Assembly (NCBI RefSeq): GCF_003751265.1 | Contig: NZ_RJKN01000003.1 | Span: 433,879-497,878, forward strand | Length of the DNA stretch: 64,000 nt | Reading direction: 5' to 3' | DNA from: Pseudokineococcus lusitanus | GTDB lineage: Bacteria > Actinomycetota > Actinomycetes > Actinomycetales > Quadrisphaeraceae | Shown here: positions 28,787 through 38,189 of the stretch, one piece after another | Layout of the letters: every line of letters starts with the position of its first letter | Position numbering within the stretch: position 1 is the first letter of the stretch | The notes under the pieces: generated by a model | The model's database searches: none | What the model was told of the DNA's origin: nothing | The model's input: only the letters and a program-made list of their open reading frames with translations | Made by a program: the position numbers and the translations under genes

Positions 28787-29889
28787 CGCTGCGCCCCCGC
28801 GTCCGTGCTGCCGTCGGTGCCCCTGCTGCCGTCCGTCCCCGTGCTGCCGTCGGCCGGGGCGCTGTGGCGCCCGCCCCGGCGACCCCGGCCCCGGCCCTTG
28901 CGGCCGCCGCCGTCCCCGTCGCCGGCGGCGGCCTCCTCGGCGCCGCGCCCGGTGAGGGTGAGGAAGACGTCGTCGAGGGTCGGGCGCCGCACGCCCGCGT
29001 CGAGCACCTCGACGTCCGTCTCCCCGAGCGCCGTGAGGACGCGCACGAGCGCCGCCGCGCCGCCCGTGACGGGCGCCGACAGGGTGCGGGAGTGCTCGTC
29101 GGCGGTGATCTCGCCGGTGCCCGAGCGCGCGAGCACGTCCCGGGCCGCCCCGAGGTCCTCCGACCGCCCGACGGTGAGCTCGAGCCGCTCGCCGCCCACC
29201 TGGGACTTCAGCTCGTCCGCGGTGCCCTCCGCGATGACGTGCCCGCGGTCGATGACCGCGATCGAGTCCGCGAGCCGGTCGGCCTCCTCGAGGTACTGCG
29301 TCGTCAGGAGGAGCGTCGTGCCGCCGGAGACGAGCTCGGCGATGACGTCCCACATGTCGAGGCGGCTGCGCGGGTCGAGGCCCGTCGTCGGCTCGTCGAG
29401 GAAGAGGACCTCGGGCTCGGCGACGAGCGCGCCCGCGAGGTCGAGCCGGCGGCGCATGCCGCCGGAGTACGTCTTGACCGGCCGGTCTGCCGCGTCGGTG
29501 AGGGTGAAGCGCTCGAGGAGCTCGCGGGCCCGGTCCCGGGACGGGCCGCGGCCGAGGTGGTAGAGGTCCCCCACCATCGTGAGGTTCTCGCGGCCCGTGA
29601 GCTCCTCGTCGACGGCGGCGTACTGGCCGGAGACGCCGATGCGGCGGCGGACGCCCTTGGGGTCCGCGAGGACGTCGACGCCCGCGACGACGGCGCGGCC
29701 GGCGTCGGGGCGCAGCAGGGTGGTGAGCACCCGCACGGCGGTCGTCTTGCCCGCGCCGTTGGGGCCGAGCACGCCGAGGACGCTGCCGCGCGGCACCGCG
29801 AGGTCGAGCCCGTCGAGGGCCCTCACCTCGCCGTAGCGCTTGACGAGCCCCTCGGCCACGACCGGGTGGTCGGAGGAGGTGGAGGTCAC
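28783..29889 (-). CDS. ABC exporter ATP-binding protein, DrrA family
   Basis: 368 residues from GTG 29889. Walker A GPNGAGKTTAV (about 42-52), Q-loop GQYAAVDEELTGREN, signature TYSGGMRRRLDLAGAL, Walker B VLFLDEPTTGLDP and switch segment LLLTTQYLEEADRLAD are all present. The domain after residue 230 with the RRPTLDDVFLTLTG motif is specific to DrrA-like ATPases. A Gly/Arg- and Asp/Thr-rich tail of about 60 residues follows. Translationally coupled to the permease, forming a two-gene exporter. Confidence 0.92.
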   Translation of the reverse strand: MTSTSSDHPVVAEGLVKRYGEVRALDGLDLAVPRGSVLGVLGPNGAGKTTAVRVLTTLLRPDAGRAVVAGVDVLADPKGVRRRIGVSGQYAAVDEELTGRENLTMVGDLYHLGRGPSRDRARELLERFTLTDAADRPVKTYSGGMRRRLDLAGALVAEPEVLFLDEPTTGLDPRSRLDMWDVIAELVSGGTTLLLTTQYLEEADRLADSIAVIDRGHVIAEGTADELKSQVGGERLELTVGRSEDLGAARDVLARSGTGEITADEHSRTLSAPVTGGAAALVRVLTALGETDVEVLDAGVRRPTLDDVFLTLTGRGAEEAAAGDGDGGGRKGRGRGRRGGRHSAPADGSTGTDGSRGTDGSTDAGAQR

Positions 29890-29974
29890 GGCGGCGACCG
29901 TAGCGGCGACCCCCGACGACGACCACGAGGTTGCCGGAGGCAGCCGTGGCGCCGGCGGCGACGGGCCGGCCGGG

Positions 29975-31219
29975 TCAGCCGACGACCCGCACCCCCGCGC
30001 CGGCGAGGGCCTCGAGCACGGCGGCGGCGTGCTCGTGCCCGCGGGTCTCGAGCTGCAGCCCGATCTCCACCTCGTCGACGGCGAGGGTCGTCGTCGTCCG
30101 GGTGTGGAAGACCTCGAGGACGTTGGCGTCGGCCTCGGCGAGCAGCGCGAGGACGCCGGAGAGCGCCCCGGGACGGTCCGGCACCTGCACGCGGCAGCCG
30201 AGGTAGCGGCCGGCCGCGGCCAGGCCGTGGCGCACGACGCGCAGCAGCAGGAGCGGGTCGACGTTGCCGCCGGACAGCACGACGGCGACCGGCGGCTCGA
30301 AGGCCCCGGGGTGCTCGAGCAGCGCCGCCGCGGCGGCGGCGCCCGCGGGCTCGACGAGCAGCTTGCTGCGCTCGAGGAGCAGCAGCAGGGCGCGGGACAG
30401 CGACTCCTCGGAGACGGTGACGACCTCGTCGACGAGGTCGCGCACGAGCCCGAAGGGCACGTCGCCGGGGCGGCCGATGGCGATGCCGTCGGCCATCGTG
30501 GCCATGCGGTCCAGCGTCACGGGGGCGCCCGCGGCGAGCGAGGCGGGGTAGGCGGCGGCGCCCTCGGCCTGGGCGCCGACCACCCGCACCCCCGGCGCGA
30601 GCGCCGAGAGGGCGGCGGCCACCCCGGCCACGAGGCCGCCCCCGCCCGTGCAGACGACGACGGTCCTCAGGTCGTGGCCGGCCGCGGCGGCCTGCTCGAC
30701 GAGCTCCAGGCCGACGGTGCCCTGCCCGGCGACGACGTCGCGGTGGTCGAAGGGGTGGATGAGGACGGCACCCGTGGCGCGGCTGTGCGCCGCGGCGTGG
30801 ACGAGCGCCTCGTCGACGGTGCTGCCCGCCTGGTGCACCGTCGCGCCGTAGCGCCGCGTGGCCTCCACCTTCGGCAGGGCGGCACCGGCGGGCATCCACA
30901 CCGTGGAGCGGATGCCGAGCAGCCGGGCGGCCAGGGCGACGCCCTGCGCGTGGTTGCCCGCGCTGGCGGCGACGACGCCCCGCTCGCGCTCCTCGGCGCT
31001 CAGCCGGCACATGCGCGTGTAGGCGCCGCGGATCTTGAAGGAGCCGGCGTGCTGGAGGTTCTCGCACTTGAGGAGGACCGGGCCGCCGACGAGCTCGGAC
31101 AGCGCCGCGCTCGGCTCGAGCGGCGTCGTGCGCACGACCCCCTCGAGCAGGCGGGCGGCCGCGCGGACGTCGTCGAGGCCGACGGGGGGCGCCGCCGCCG
31201 CGCCCGGGCCCGCGCTCAC
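29975..31219 (-). CDS. ilvA: Threonine ammonia-lyase (PLP-dependent)
   Basis: 414 residues from GTG 31219, overlapping the metB-like stop. The enzyme deaminates threonine to 2-oxobutyrate, the first step to isoleucine. The PLP lysine is in NLQHAGSFKIRGAYTRM (Lys near residue 56), the phosphate loop is CTGGGGLVAGV, and SAGNHAQGVALAA is intact. The C-terminus (from about 335) is an ACT domain, RYLGCRVQVPDRPGALSGVL. This short, single-ACT form resembles the catabolic/TdcB-like group. Coupling to a transsulfuration enzyme that can also yield 2-oxobutyrate is notable. Confidence 0.92.
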   Translation of the reverse strand: MSAGPGAAAAPPVGLDDVRAAARLLEGVVRTTPLEPSAALSELVGGPVLLKCENLQHAGSFKIRGAYTRMCRLSAEERERGVVAASAGNHAQGVALAARLLGIRSTVWMPAGAALPKVEATRRYGATVHQAGSTVDEALVHAAAHSRATGAVLIHPFDHRDVVAGQGTVGLELVEQAAAAGHDLRTVVVCTGGGGLVAGVAAALSALAPGVRVVGAQAEGAAAYPASLAAGAPVTLDRMATMADGIAIGRPGDVPFGLVRDLVDEVVTVSEESLSRALLLLLERSKLLVEPAGAAAAAALLEHPGAFEPPVAVVLSGGNVDPLLLLRVVRHGLAAAGRYLGCRVQVPDRPGALSGVLALLAEADANVLEVFHTRTTTTLAVDEVEIGLQLETRGHEHAAAVLEALAGAGVRVVG

Positions 31220-32451
31220 CCGGCGGCCGGGGCGAGCGCCCGGTCGAGGTCGGCGAGGAGGTCGTCCACGTCCTCGAGCCCGACGGACAGGCGGACGAGG
31301 TCGGCGGGCACCTCCAGCGGGGAGCCGGCCGCGCTCGCGTGGGTCATGCGGTGCGGGTGCTCGACGAGGGACTCGACGCCGCCGAGCGACTCGGCGAGCG
31401 TGAAGACCTCGAGCCGCTCGCAGAGGGCCAGGGCCGCGGCCTCGTCCGCGAGGCGGACCGACACCATGCCGCCGAACCGGCGCATCTGGCGGGCGGCGAC
31501 GGCGTGGCCCGGGTGCGAGGCCAGCCCCGGGTAGAGCACCTCGCGGACGGCCGGGTGCGCCTCGAGGTGCGCAGCGACGCGCTCGGCGGAGCTGCAGTGG
31601 CGCTCCATCCGCACCTCGAGCGTCTTGAGGCCGCGCAGGACGAGCCACGCGTCGAGCGGCCCGGCGACGGCGCCGAGGGCGTTCTGGTGGAAGGCGAGCA
31701 GCTCCGCGAGCGGCTCCCCCGACGGCGCGGTGGCGTCCCCGACGACGAGCGCGCCGCCGACGACGTCGGAGTGGCCGCCGCAGTACTTCGTCGTCGAGTG
31801 GACGACGACGTCGGCGCCGAGCGCCAGCGGCTGCTGGAGGTAGGGGGTGGCGAAGGTGCTGTCGACGACGAGCAGCGCGCCCGCGGCGTGGGCCACCTCG
31901 GCGAGCGCCGCGACGTCCGCGACCCCGAGGAGCGGGTTGGTCGGCGTCTCGCACCAGACGACCTTCGTGCGCGGCGTGACGGCGGCCGCCACGGCGGCGG
32001 GGTCGGAGACGTCGGCCGGGGTGTGCGCCACGCCCCAGCGCTCGAGGACGCGGGCGACGAGGCGGTACGTGCCGCCGTAGGCGTCGTCGGGGATGACGAC
32101 GTGGTCCCCGGGCACGAGGACGGAGCGGAAGAGCGTGTCCTCGGCCGCGAGCCCGGAGGCGAAGGCGAAGGCGGCGGTGCCGCCCTCGAGGGCGGCCAGG
32201 CAGGCCTGCAGCGCGTCCCGCGTCGGGTTGGCCGAGCGCGCGTACTCGTAGCCCGCGCGGAGCCCGCCCACGCCGTCCTGCGCGAAGGTCGTGGCCACGG
32301 AGATGGCCGGGACGACGGCGCCGGTCCGGGGGTCGGGGTCGGAGCCCACGTGGATGGCCCGGGTGGCGAAGCCGGCGTCGGCCCACCGGGCCGGGACGGC
32401 GGCGTCGGCCGCGGGGGTCTCGTCGGCGGGGGCGTCGAGGGGCTCGCTCAC
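31216..32451 (-). CDS. metB: Cystathionine gamma-synthase/gamma-lyase family enzyme
   Basis: 411 residues. A Cys/Met metabolism PLP enzyme: the PLP lysine is in DVVVHSTTKYCGGHSDVVGG (near residue 215), with ASGLAAEDTLF, DDAYGGTYRL, WCETPTNPLL and TLAESLGGVESLVEHP typical of the family. The last motif with HPHRMTHAS is common to gamma-synthases and gamma-lyases, so I cannot separate the two activities by reading. There is no ribosome-binding site; a TAGCGT just upstream suggests a leaderless GTG start. Located between greA-region genes and cbs, matching the metB position in mycobacteria. Confidence 0.9.
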   Translation of the reverse strand: MSEPLDAPADETPAADAAVPARWADAGFATRAIHVGSDPDPRTGAVVPAISVATTFAQDGVGGLRAGYEYARSANPTRDALQACLAALEGGTAAFAFASGLAAEDTLFRSVLVPGDHVVIPDDAYGGTYRLVARVLERWGVAHTPADVSDPAAVAAAVTPRTKVVWCETPTNPLLGVADVAALAEVAHAAGALLVVDSTFATPYLQQPLALGADVVVHSTTKYCGGHSDVVGGALVVGDATAPSGEPLAELLAFHQNALGAVAGPLDAWLVLRGLKTLEVRMERHCSSAERVAAHLEAHPAVREVLYPGLASHPGHAVAARQMRRFGGMVSVRLADEAAALALCERLEVFTLAESLGGVESLVEHPHRMTHASAAGSPLEVPADLVRLSVGLEDVDDLLADLDRALAPAAG

Positions 32452-32490
32452 CCGGGTGACGCTATCCGCCCGTCCCGGCGGGGGGCCCGC

Positions 32491-33270
32491 TCAGGCGGGC
32501 GAGGCGACGCCGCGACCCCGGCGCCGCGCCGGCCGGCGGCGGGGGGAGGCCGCCCGGGCGGCGGCGGCCGCGGCGGCGCGGGCGGCGCCCCCGGGCATGT
32601 CGAGGCGCGGGAGCAGCAGCCCCACGAGCGGGCCGACGCCGAGGGCGAAGACGACCGTGCCGACGCCCACGGTGCCGCCGAGCAGCCAGCCGGCCAGGAC
32701 GACGGAGACCTCGATGGCGGCCTTGACGAGCCCCACCGGCAGGCCGGTGAGGGCCGTGAGGCCGGTCATGAGGCCGTCGCGCGGGCCGGTGCCGAGGCGG
32801 GCGCCGATGTAGAGGGCGGTGCCCGCGGCGTTGAGGGCGACCCCCGTGACGAGCATCACCACGGCGAGCGGCAGGCCCTCGGCCTCGGGCAGGAGGAGCA
32901 GGCCGAGCTCGATGCCCGCCGCGACGAGGAGGACGTTGAGGACCGTCCCGACGCCGGGGCGCACGCGCAGCGGCAGCCACAGGAGCAGGACGACGACGCC
33001 GGACAGGACGACGACGAGGCCGAAGGCGAGGCCGCTGCGGAGGACGACGCCCTCGTGGAGGACGTCCCACGGCGCCGCGCCGAGGCCCGAGCGCAGGAGC
33101 AGCGCGAGGGCCACCCCGAAGACGAGGAGCCCCGTGCACAGGCGCACGAAGCGGTGCGGGAGCCCCCACGCGGCGGGGCCGGCAGCAGCCGGCGCCGCGC
33201 CCGGGGCGGCCGGGACGTCGGCGGTGCCCGTCGGCACGGCGGGGGCGGGGCGGCGCGTCGACCGGGGCAC
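32491..33270 (-). CDS. yczE: YczE/YitT-family membrane protein
   Basis: 259 residues from GTG 33270 with aggagga just upstream. Five to six membrane helices begin with RFVRLCTGLLVFGVALALLLRSGLGAAPWDVL, a signature of the YczE/YitT family (split: RFVRLCTGLLVFG, then RSGLGAAPWDVL). GTGPRDGLMTGL and GLPVGLVKAAIE are conserved parts. The C-terminal tail is Ala/Arg-rich. Function unknown. In many bacteria yczE lies next to a MocR-type regulator, YczR, and one is encoded divergently 600 bp away, so regulation by that protein is likely. Confidence 0.82.
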   Translation of the reverse strand: MPRSTRRPAPAVPTGTADVPAAPGAAPAAAGPAAWGLPHRFVRLCTGLLVFGVALALLLRSGLGAAPWDVLHEGVVLRSGLAFGLVVVLSGVVVLLLWLPLRVRPGVGTVLNVLLVAAGIELGLLLLPEAEGLPLAVVMLVTGVALNAAGTALYIGARLGTGPRDGLMTGLTALTGLPVGLVKAAIEVSVVLAGWLLGGTVGVGTVVFALGVGPLVGLLLPRLDMPGGAARAAAAAAARAASPRRRPARRRGRGVASPA

Positions 33271-33444
33271 GGGTCCTCCTGCGGGGGCGCCCCGGGGGGC
33301 GACGTCGGGCTCGCGGTGCTGCGGGGCGCCGACGTCACCGTCCCACGCGGGACGGCGGCAGGGGGCGTCGGGAGGTGGTGCGCCGGGGGCCGAGAGGCCC
33401 GCGGGGGCCGGCCGGCCGGCGTCGCGCCGGTCGGCCGGGGTGCG

Positions 33445-33624
33445 TCAGCGGAGGCCGGGGCCCGTGTAGGGGTTGACGGCCGAGAGGCGGTGCGAGACGG
33501 ACAGGCCCGTGCCGGAGGTGTGGGCGGAGCCGTAGCCGTCGGCGCGCAGGTCGCGGACGAGGGCCACGACGGAGGAGACGAGGAGGACGACGAGGGCGGC
33601 GAGGACGATGGCGAGAGCGGTCAT
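33445..33624 (-). CDS. Small 59-residue membrane protein
   Basis: ATG 33624 to TGA at 33445. The protein starts MTALAIVLAALVVLLVSSVV, a single strong membrane helix, then VALVRDLRADGYGSA and a soluble tail ending NPYTGPGLR. The helix, the basic boundary residue after it and the polar tail look like a real type I small membrane protein rather than a chance frame. It lies between yczE and the divergent yczR-like regulator, on the yczE strand, and shares the region with four TGGCCTGC/GCAGGCCA half-sites. No function is known to me. Confidence 0.65.
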   Translation of the reverse strand: MTALAIVLAALVVLLVSSVVALVRDLRADGYGSAHTSGTGLSVSHRLSAVNPYTGPGLR

Positions 33625-33658
33625 GGGTCAATGGTCGGCCCGCAGCGGCCCGCGCCGA

Positions 33659-33686
33659 GCAGGCCAATCGCCGGGGCGTGGCCTGC
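33659..33686. promoter_or_regulatory. Inverted GCAGGCCA pair, operator candidate 1
   Basis: gcaggcca (33659-33666) and tggcctgc (33679-33686) are exact inverted copies with a 12-bp spacer. They lie just upstream of the small membrane protein gene. The same half-site occurs twice more near the regulator start, suggesting a MocR/GntR operator. Confidence 0.6.
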
Positions 33687-33825
33687 CTCACACCTCTATT
33701 CCCCTTCCTACCCGCGCTTCGGCCCACCCCGGTCCGCGTCGCGGGTCGGCACCGTCGTCCGACGCCGTCGTCCGGCGCCCGCGGGGAGCGCCGACCTCAC
33801 CCGTCCGGCCCAGCCAATCACCCAC

Positions 33826-33846
33826 TGGCCTGCCCCGAGCAGGCCA
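33826..33846. promoter_or_regulatory. Inverted TGGCCTGC/GCAGGCCA pair, operator candidate 2
   Basis: tggcctgc (33826-33833) and gcaggcca (33839-33846) are exact inverted copies with a 5-bp spacer, 33 bases upstream of the regulator ATG. With the pair at 33659-33686 this gives four identical half-sites in one divergent region, consistent with autoregulation. Confidence 0.65.
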
Positions 33847-33878
33847 CCGCCGAGCCGCCGGCGTGGCACCCTCGGGGC

Positions 33879-35399
33879 ATGAGCGCGCCGACGTCGTCGT
33901 CCGCCGCCGGCGAGGCCGCCGAGCGGCTCGCCGCCCTCGTCGGCCGCACGACGCTCCACCCTCCCGTCGCGGCGTCCCTCGCCCTCTCCCTGCGCTCGCT
34001 CGTGGCCGACGGTCGCCTGCCCGTCGGGGGGCGGCTGCCCGCCGAGCGGGAGCTGGCGACGGCGCTCGGCGTCAGCCGGGTGACCGTCTCGTCGGCGTAC
34101 CGACGGCTGCGCGAGAGCGGCTGGGCCCGCTCCCGGACGGGCGCCGGCACGTGGACGAGCGTCCCCGACCGCAGCGGTGTCGTCGCGGCCTTCGTGCCGG
34201 GCGCCCCGCGGGACGGGACGGTCGACCTCTCCTACGCATCCCCCGCCGGCCCGCCCGAGGTGGCCGACGCGTACGCGGCGGCGCTGGAGGCGCTGCCGCA
34301 CCTCCTGCCCTCGCACGGCTACCTGGCCGGCGGCCTCGCCGACCTGCGCGCCCGGGTGGCCGAGCGGATGACCGCGCGGGGCCTGACGACGACGGCCGAG
34401 CGCGTCCTCGTGACGACGGGCGCCAGCGCGGGCGTGAGCGGCGCGCTGCGGGCGGGGACGTCGCCGGGCGACCGCGTGCTCGTCGAGCACCCGACGTGGC
34501 CCAACGCCCTCGACGTCCTCCGGATGATCGGCGCCCGCGCCGTCCCGGTGCCGCGCGACCCGACGGCCACCTGGGGCGCGGCCGGCTTCCCCGGCGCCCT
34601 GCACCGGGCGGCCCGCGAGACCTCCCCCGCCATGGCCTACCTCGTGCCCCACCACGCGAACCCGACCGGCGGCGTCCTCACCGCCGAGGAGCAGCGACGG
34701 GTCGCCGCGAGCCTGCAGCAGCACGACGTCCTCACCATCGCCGACGAGACGCTCGCCGACCTGGCGCTCGGTCCCGAGGGCGGGCCGGAGGACGGCCCCG
34801 GCGGCACCGGGGACGCCGCGGACGCGCCCCCGCCGCTGGCCGCGGACGCCCGGCCGGGCGCCGTCGTCACCGTCGGCTCGCTCAGCAAGTCGGTGTGGGC
34901 GGGGCTGCGGGTCGGCTGGCTCGTCGGCGAGCCGTCCTTCCTCCACCGCGTCGCCTCCACCGCCTCGCGGGAGCACGGGGCGCTGCCCGTCGTCGACCAG
35001 CTGGCCGCCTGCGTCCTCCTCGACGGCCTCGACGCCGGGCTCGTCGCCCGCCGCGCCCAGCTCCGGGTCCAGCGCGACGCCCTCGTGGGGGCCCTCCGCG
35101 CGACCCTGCCGACGTGGGAGGTGCCGGTGCCGCCGGGCGGCCTGTCGCTGTGGTGCCGGCTGCCGCGGGGGCTGTCGTCGTCGGCCGTCGTCGACGCGGC
35201 CGAGCGCCACGGCCTCTTCCTCTCCACGGGCTCCCGCTTCGGCACGGGGCACGCCTTCGACGACCACCTGCGGCTGCCCTTCACGCAGCCGGTGCCGGTG
35301 CTGGAGGACGCCGTCGCGCGCCTCGCCGCGGCGGCCGCCGACGCCGAGCGGGCCTGGGGCGCGCCCACCACCTCGCGCGGGGGCGCGGTCCTCGGCTGA
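33879..35399 (+). CDS. yczR: MocR-type (GntR-aminotransferase) regulator, YczR-like
   Basis: 506 residues. An N-terminal GntR winged helix ([40 protein letters not shown], read as [14 protein letters not shown] and [14 protein letters not shown]) is fused to a type I aminotransferase-like domain. PLP-site features are [36 protein letters not shown] and the Schiff-base lysine in [16 protein letters not shown]. MocR proteins sense PLP or its ligands and control nearby genes. The divergent yczE is the expected target; the small membrane gene and four shared half-sites support that. Confidence 0.9.
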   Translation: MSAPTSSSAAGEAAERLAALVGRTTLHPPVAASLALSLRSLVADGRLPVGGRLPAERELATALGVSRVTVSSAYRRLRESGWARSRTGAGTWTSVPDRSGVVAAFVPGAPRDGTVDLSYASPAGPPEVADAYAAALEALPHLLPSHGYLAGGLADLRARVAERMTARGLTTTAERVLVTTGASAGVSGALRAGTSPGDRVLVEHPTWPNALDVLRMIGARAVPVPRDPTATWGAAGFPGALHRAARETSPAMAYLVPHHANPTGGVLTAEEQRRVAASLQQHDVLTIADETLADLALGPEGGPEDGPGGTGDAADAPPPLAADARPGAVVTVGSLSKSVWAGLRVGWLVGEPSFLHRVASTASREHGALPVVDQLAACVLLDGLDAGLVARRAQLRVQRDALVGALRATLPTWEVPVPPGGLSLWCRLPRGLSSSAVVDAAERHGLFLSTGSRFGTGHAFDDHLRLPFTQPVPVLEDAVARLAAAAADAERAWGAPTTSRGGAVLG

Positions 35400-35538
35400 C
35401 GACCCCGCGGGGCGGGCCGCGGGAAGCCTCGCGGGCCCGCGGTCGTTGACGTCCTCGACGAGGAGCCGTCCCGCCCCACCCGGGCGCGGCGGCCCCGCCG
35501 GTCCCCGCGGCCGGCGCCCGCGACACGAGGAGGACGAC

Positions 35539-36237
35539 GTGGCCCTGTTCGGGACCCGCCTGAAGACGACGATGGTCAGCGCCGAGGAGGCCCTCCCGGG
35601 CCGCGACCACCGCCCGCACCACGTGCCGACGACCCACGCGGTCCTCGGCACGCCCCTCGAGGGCCCCTGGCCCGAGGGCACCCAGCGCCTCTACGTCGGC
35701 ATGGGCTGCTTCTGGGGCGCCGAGCGCCTGTTCTGGACGATGCCGGGCGTCGTCACCACGGCCGTCGGCTACATGGGCGGCCACACGCCGCACCCGACGT
35801 ACGAGGAGACCTGCACGGCCCGCACCGGCCACACGGAGACCGTGATGGTGGCGTACGACCCGCGGGTCACGAGCGCCGAGGCGCTGCTCAAGACCTTCTG
35901 GGAGGAGCACGACCCCACGACGGCCAACCGCCAGGGCAACGACGTCGGCACCCAGTACCGCTCCGCGGTCTACTGGACGACGCCGGAGCAGGGCGAGGCC
36001 GTCCGCGCCACGCGCGACGCCTTCGCGGCCGAGCTGGAGCGCTTCCGCCTCGGCCCCATCACCACGGAGCTGCGCCCGGCCGACGAGGTCGGCCCGTTCT
36101 ACTACGCCGAGGACTACCACCAGCAGTACCTGCACAAGGTGCCGAACGGCTACTGCGGCCTCGCCGGGACGGGCGTGGCCTGCCCCGCCGGGGTGCTGCC
36201 GGCCGACGGCGCGCAGGCCGCGCCCGCGGCGGGCTGA
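35539..36237 (+). CDS. msrA: Peptide methionine sulfoxide reductase A
   Basis: 232 residues from GTG 35539, after gaggagga. MsrA reduces methionine-S-sulfoxide. The catalytic motif is [12 protein letters not shown] (Cys near residue 56), followed by [24 protein letters not shown], split as [14 protein letters not shown] and TARTGHTE, the substrate loop, and [11 protein letters not shown] near the C-terminus. Two further Cys near the C-terminus ([13 protein letters not shown]) are placed to act as recycling cysteines. The N-terminal 45 residues are an extension common in actinobacterial MsrA. Transcription probably ends at the double hairpin that follows. Confidence 0.95.
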   Translation: MALFGTRLKTTMVSAEEALPGRDHRPHHVPTTHAVLGTPLEGPWPEGTQRLYVGMGCFWGAERLFWTMPGVVTTAVGYMGGHTPHPTYEETCTARTGHTETVMVAYDPRVTSAEALLKTFWEEHDPTTANRQGNDVGTQYRSAVYWTTPEQGEAVRATRDAFAAELERFRLGPITTELRPADEVGPFYYAEDYHQQYLHKVPNGYCGLAGTGVACPAGVLPADGAQAAPAAG

Positions 36238-36251
36238 CCGCCCCCGCACCC

Positions 36252-36315
36252 GCGGGACCCCGCGGTCCCGCAGCACCCACGACGCCCGCCCGGACCCCCG
36301 TCCGGGCGGGCGTCG
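36252..36315. terminator. Double hairpin terminator after msrA
   Basis: First stem gcgggacc/ggtcccgc at 36252-36271; second, longer stem begins cgacgcccgcccgga at 36280 and pairs with tccgggcgggcgtcg at 36301-36315 around a 6-base loop. Lies between convergent msrA and the ABC ATPase. Confidence 0.75.
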
Positions 36316-36351
36316 TCGTCCCGGCGCCGCCCCCTGCCCCGGCGCCGGGGG

Positions 36352-37176
36352 TCAGCCGGCGGCGAGCGTCGTCGCGCCGGTCATGACGGCGACGACCTCC
36401 GCCATCGAGTGCGACCGGGGGGTGACGACGCCGGCGCAGCCGCCGAGCCGCTGGACGTGGATGCGGTCGGCCACCTCGAAGACCTGCGGCATGTCGTGGC
36501 TGACGAGGACGACCCCGATCCCGCGGTCGCGGACCTGGCGGACGAGGTCGAGGACCTGCCGGGTCTCGCGGACGCCCAGCGCCGCCGTCGGCTCGTCGAG
36601 GACGAGGACCCGGCTGCCCGCCGAGACGGCCCGGGCCACGGCGACCGCCTGGCGCTGGCCGCCCGAGAGCGACTCGACCGGCTGCGTGACGTCCTGCAGC
36701 GTGCCGATGCCGAGGTCGCGCAGCGCCTGCTCGGCGTCGGCGCGCATGCCGCGGCGGTCGAGCAGGCGGAAGACGGAGCCCAGGACGCCGGGGCGCCGCC
36801 GCTCGCGCCCGAGGAAGAGGTTGCTCGCGACGTCGAGCGCCGGGGAGACGGCGAGGGTCTGGTAGACCGTCTCGATCCCGGCGTCCCGCGCGTCCTGCGG
36901 CCGCCGCATCCGGACGGGCCGGCCGTCGACGGCGATCGTCCCGGCGTCGGGGACGCTGGCCCCGGTGAGGCACTTCACGAGCGTGGACTTGCCCGCGCCG
37001 TTGTCGCCGACGACGGCGAGCACCTCCCCGGCGACGACGTCGAGGTCCACCCCGTCGAGCCCGACGACGCGGCCGAAGGTCTTGACGAGCCCGCGGGCCT
37101 GCAGGACGACGCGACCGGCCCCGGCGTCCGTCCCCGCCCCGCTCCCCGCCGCCGCCGCGGTGGCGTCGGCGCTCAC
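36352..37176 (-). CDS. Single-domain sugar ABC ATPase (RbsA/FrcA-like)
   Basis: 274 residues from GTG 37176, overlapping the permease stop. One ATPase domain only: Walker A GDNGAGKSTLVKCLTG, Q-loop VYQTLAVSPALDV, signature ESLSGGQRQAVAVARAV, Walker B VLVLDEPTAALG, switch VLVSHDMPQVFEVADR. CUT2 importers (ribose type) usually have a tandem RbsA; the single-domain form is typical of fructose (FrcA) and a few xylose systems. Third gene of an operon with a permease and a binding protein. The substrate is therefore a monosaccharide, possibly fructose. Confidence 0.88.
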   Translation of the reverse strand: MSADATAAAAGSGAGTDAGAGRVVLQARGLVKTFGRVVGLDGVDLDVVAGEVLAVVGDNGAGKSTLVKCLTGASVPDAGTIAVDGRPVRMRRPQDARDAGIETVYQTLAVSPALDVASNLFLGRERRRPGVLGSVFRLLDRRGMRADAEQALRDLGIGTLQDVTQPVESLSGGQRQAVAVARAVSAGSRVLVLDEPTAALGVRETRQVLDLVRQVRDRGIGVVLVSHDMPQVFEVADRIHVQRLGGCAGVVTPRSHSMAEVVAVMTGATTLAAG

Positions 37177-38189
37177 GCGCGGGCCCGCCGGATCCACTGG
37201 TCGACCGAGACGGCGACGATGACGAGGACCCCGATGGCGAGGACGCGGTACTGGTCGTCGACGCCCGCGAGCGACAGGCCGCTGCGGAAGACCCCGACGA
37301 TGAGCGCGCCGAGGAGCGTGCCGACGAGCACCCCGCGACCGCCGAAGAGGCTCGTGCCGCCGATGACGACGGCGGTGATGCTCTCGAGGTTGGCGTCGAC
37401 GACGGCGTTGGCACTCGCCGCCCCCGCCCGGCCGATGAGCACCCACGCCGCGAGGCCGTAGACGGCGCCCGCGACGACGTAGACGGACAGGAGCACCCGG
37501 CGGACGCGGATGCCGGCGAGGCGCGCGGCCTCGGCGTCGTCGCCGACGGCGTAGACGTGCCTCCCCCAGGCGGTGCAGGCCAGGGCGTAGCCGACGACGA
37601 GGTAGAGCACGAGGACGAGCAGCACGCCCGTCGTGAGGTTGAAGGGCCCGACGGCGACCCGCGTGCCCGTCCACGACAGGACGGCCGGCAGCTGGTCGGC
37701 GCGGGTGCTCGAGCCGCCGCTCCACAGCAGCGCCAGGGCCGTGAAGATGCTCAGCGTCCCGAGCGTGACGATGAACGGCGGCAGCCGCAGCCGGGTGACG
37801 AGCAGCCCGTTGGCGAGGCCCGCGAGCGTCCCGACGGCGAGGCCGAGCAGGACGGCCGCCGGGCCGGGGAGCCCGCCGGACAGCGCCAGCTGCGCGGGGA
37901 CGACGCCCGCGAGGACGGCGACCGCCCCGACCGACAGGTCGATGCCCGCGGTGAGGATGACCAGCGTCTGCCCGACCGCCAGCGCGCCCACGACGGCGAC
38001 CTGCTGGAGGACGAGCGACAGCGACGCCGGCGAGGCGAAGCGCGGGTTGAGCGCCGTGAAGACGACGACCGCGACGACGAGGACGACGAGCGGGCTCACC
38101 CACGGGTGGGCGTGGAGGACCTGCTGGACCCGCTGCGCCGGCGTGCGCCGGCGCTGCAGGAGGTCCGCGGCGGACGTCGCGGTGCTCAC
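37173..38189 (-). CDS. Sugar ABC permease, RbsC/FrcC-like
   Basis: 338 residues from GTG 38189. Eight to ten predicted membrane helices; CUT2 permease motifs are GQTLVILTAGIDLSVGAVAVL, GLANGLLVTRLRLPPFIVTLG, and NLESITAVVIGGTSLFGGRG near the C-terminus. Both ends overlap neighbouring genes by four bases (GTGA), so the operon is tightly coupled. Ends with basic residues. Confidence 0.92.
   Translation of the reverse strand: MSTATSAADLLQRRRTPAQRVQQVLHAHPWVSPLVVLVVAVVVFTALNPRFASPASLSLVLQQVAVVGALAVGQTLVILTAGIDLSVGAVAVLAGVVPAQLALSGGLPGPAAVLLGLAVGTLAGLANGLLVTRLRLPPFIVTLGTLSIFTALALLWSGGSSTRADQLPAVLSWTGTRVAVGPFNLTTGVLLVLVLYLVVGYALACTAWGRHVYAVGDDAEAARLAGIRVRRVLLSVYVVAGAVYGLAAWVLIGRAGAASANAVVDANLESITAVVIGGTSLFGGRGVLVGTLLGALIVGVFRSGLSLAGVDDQYRVLAIGVLVIVAVSVDQWIRRARA

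Noticed and set aside
27878..29889. A natural-product resistance exporter of a biosynthetic cluster
   Set aside because: No biosynthetic genes lie nearby; DrrAB-type exporters are common housekeeping-like transporters.
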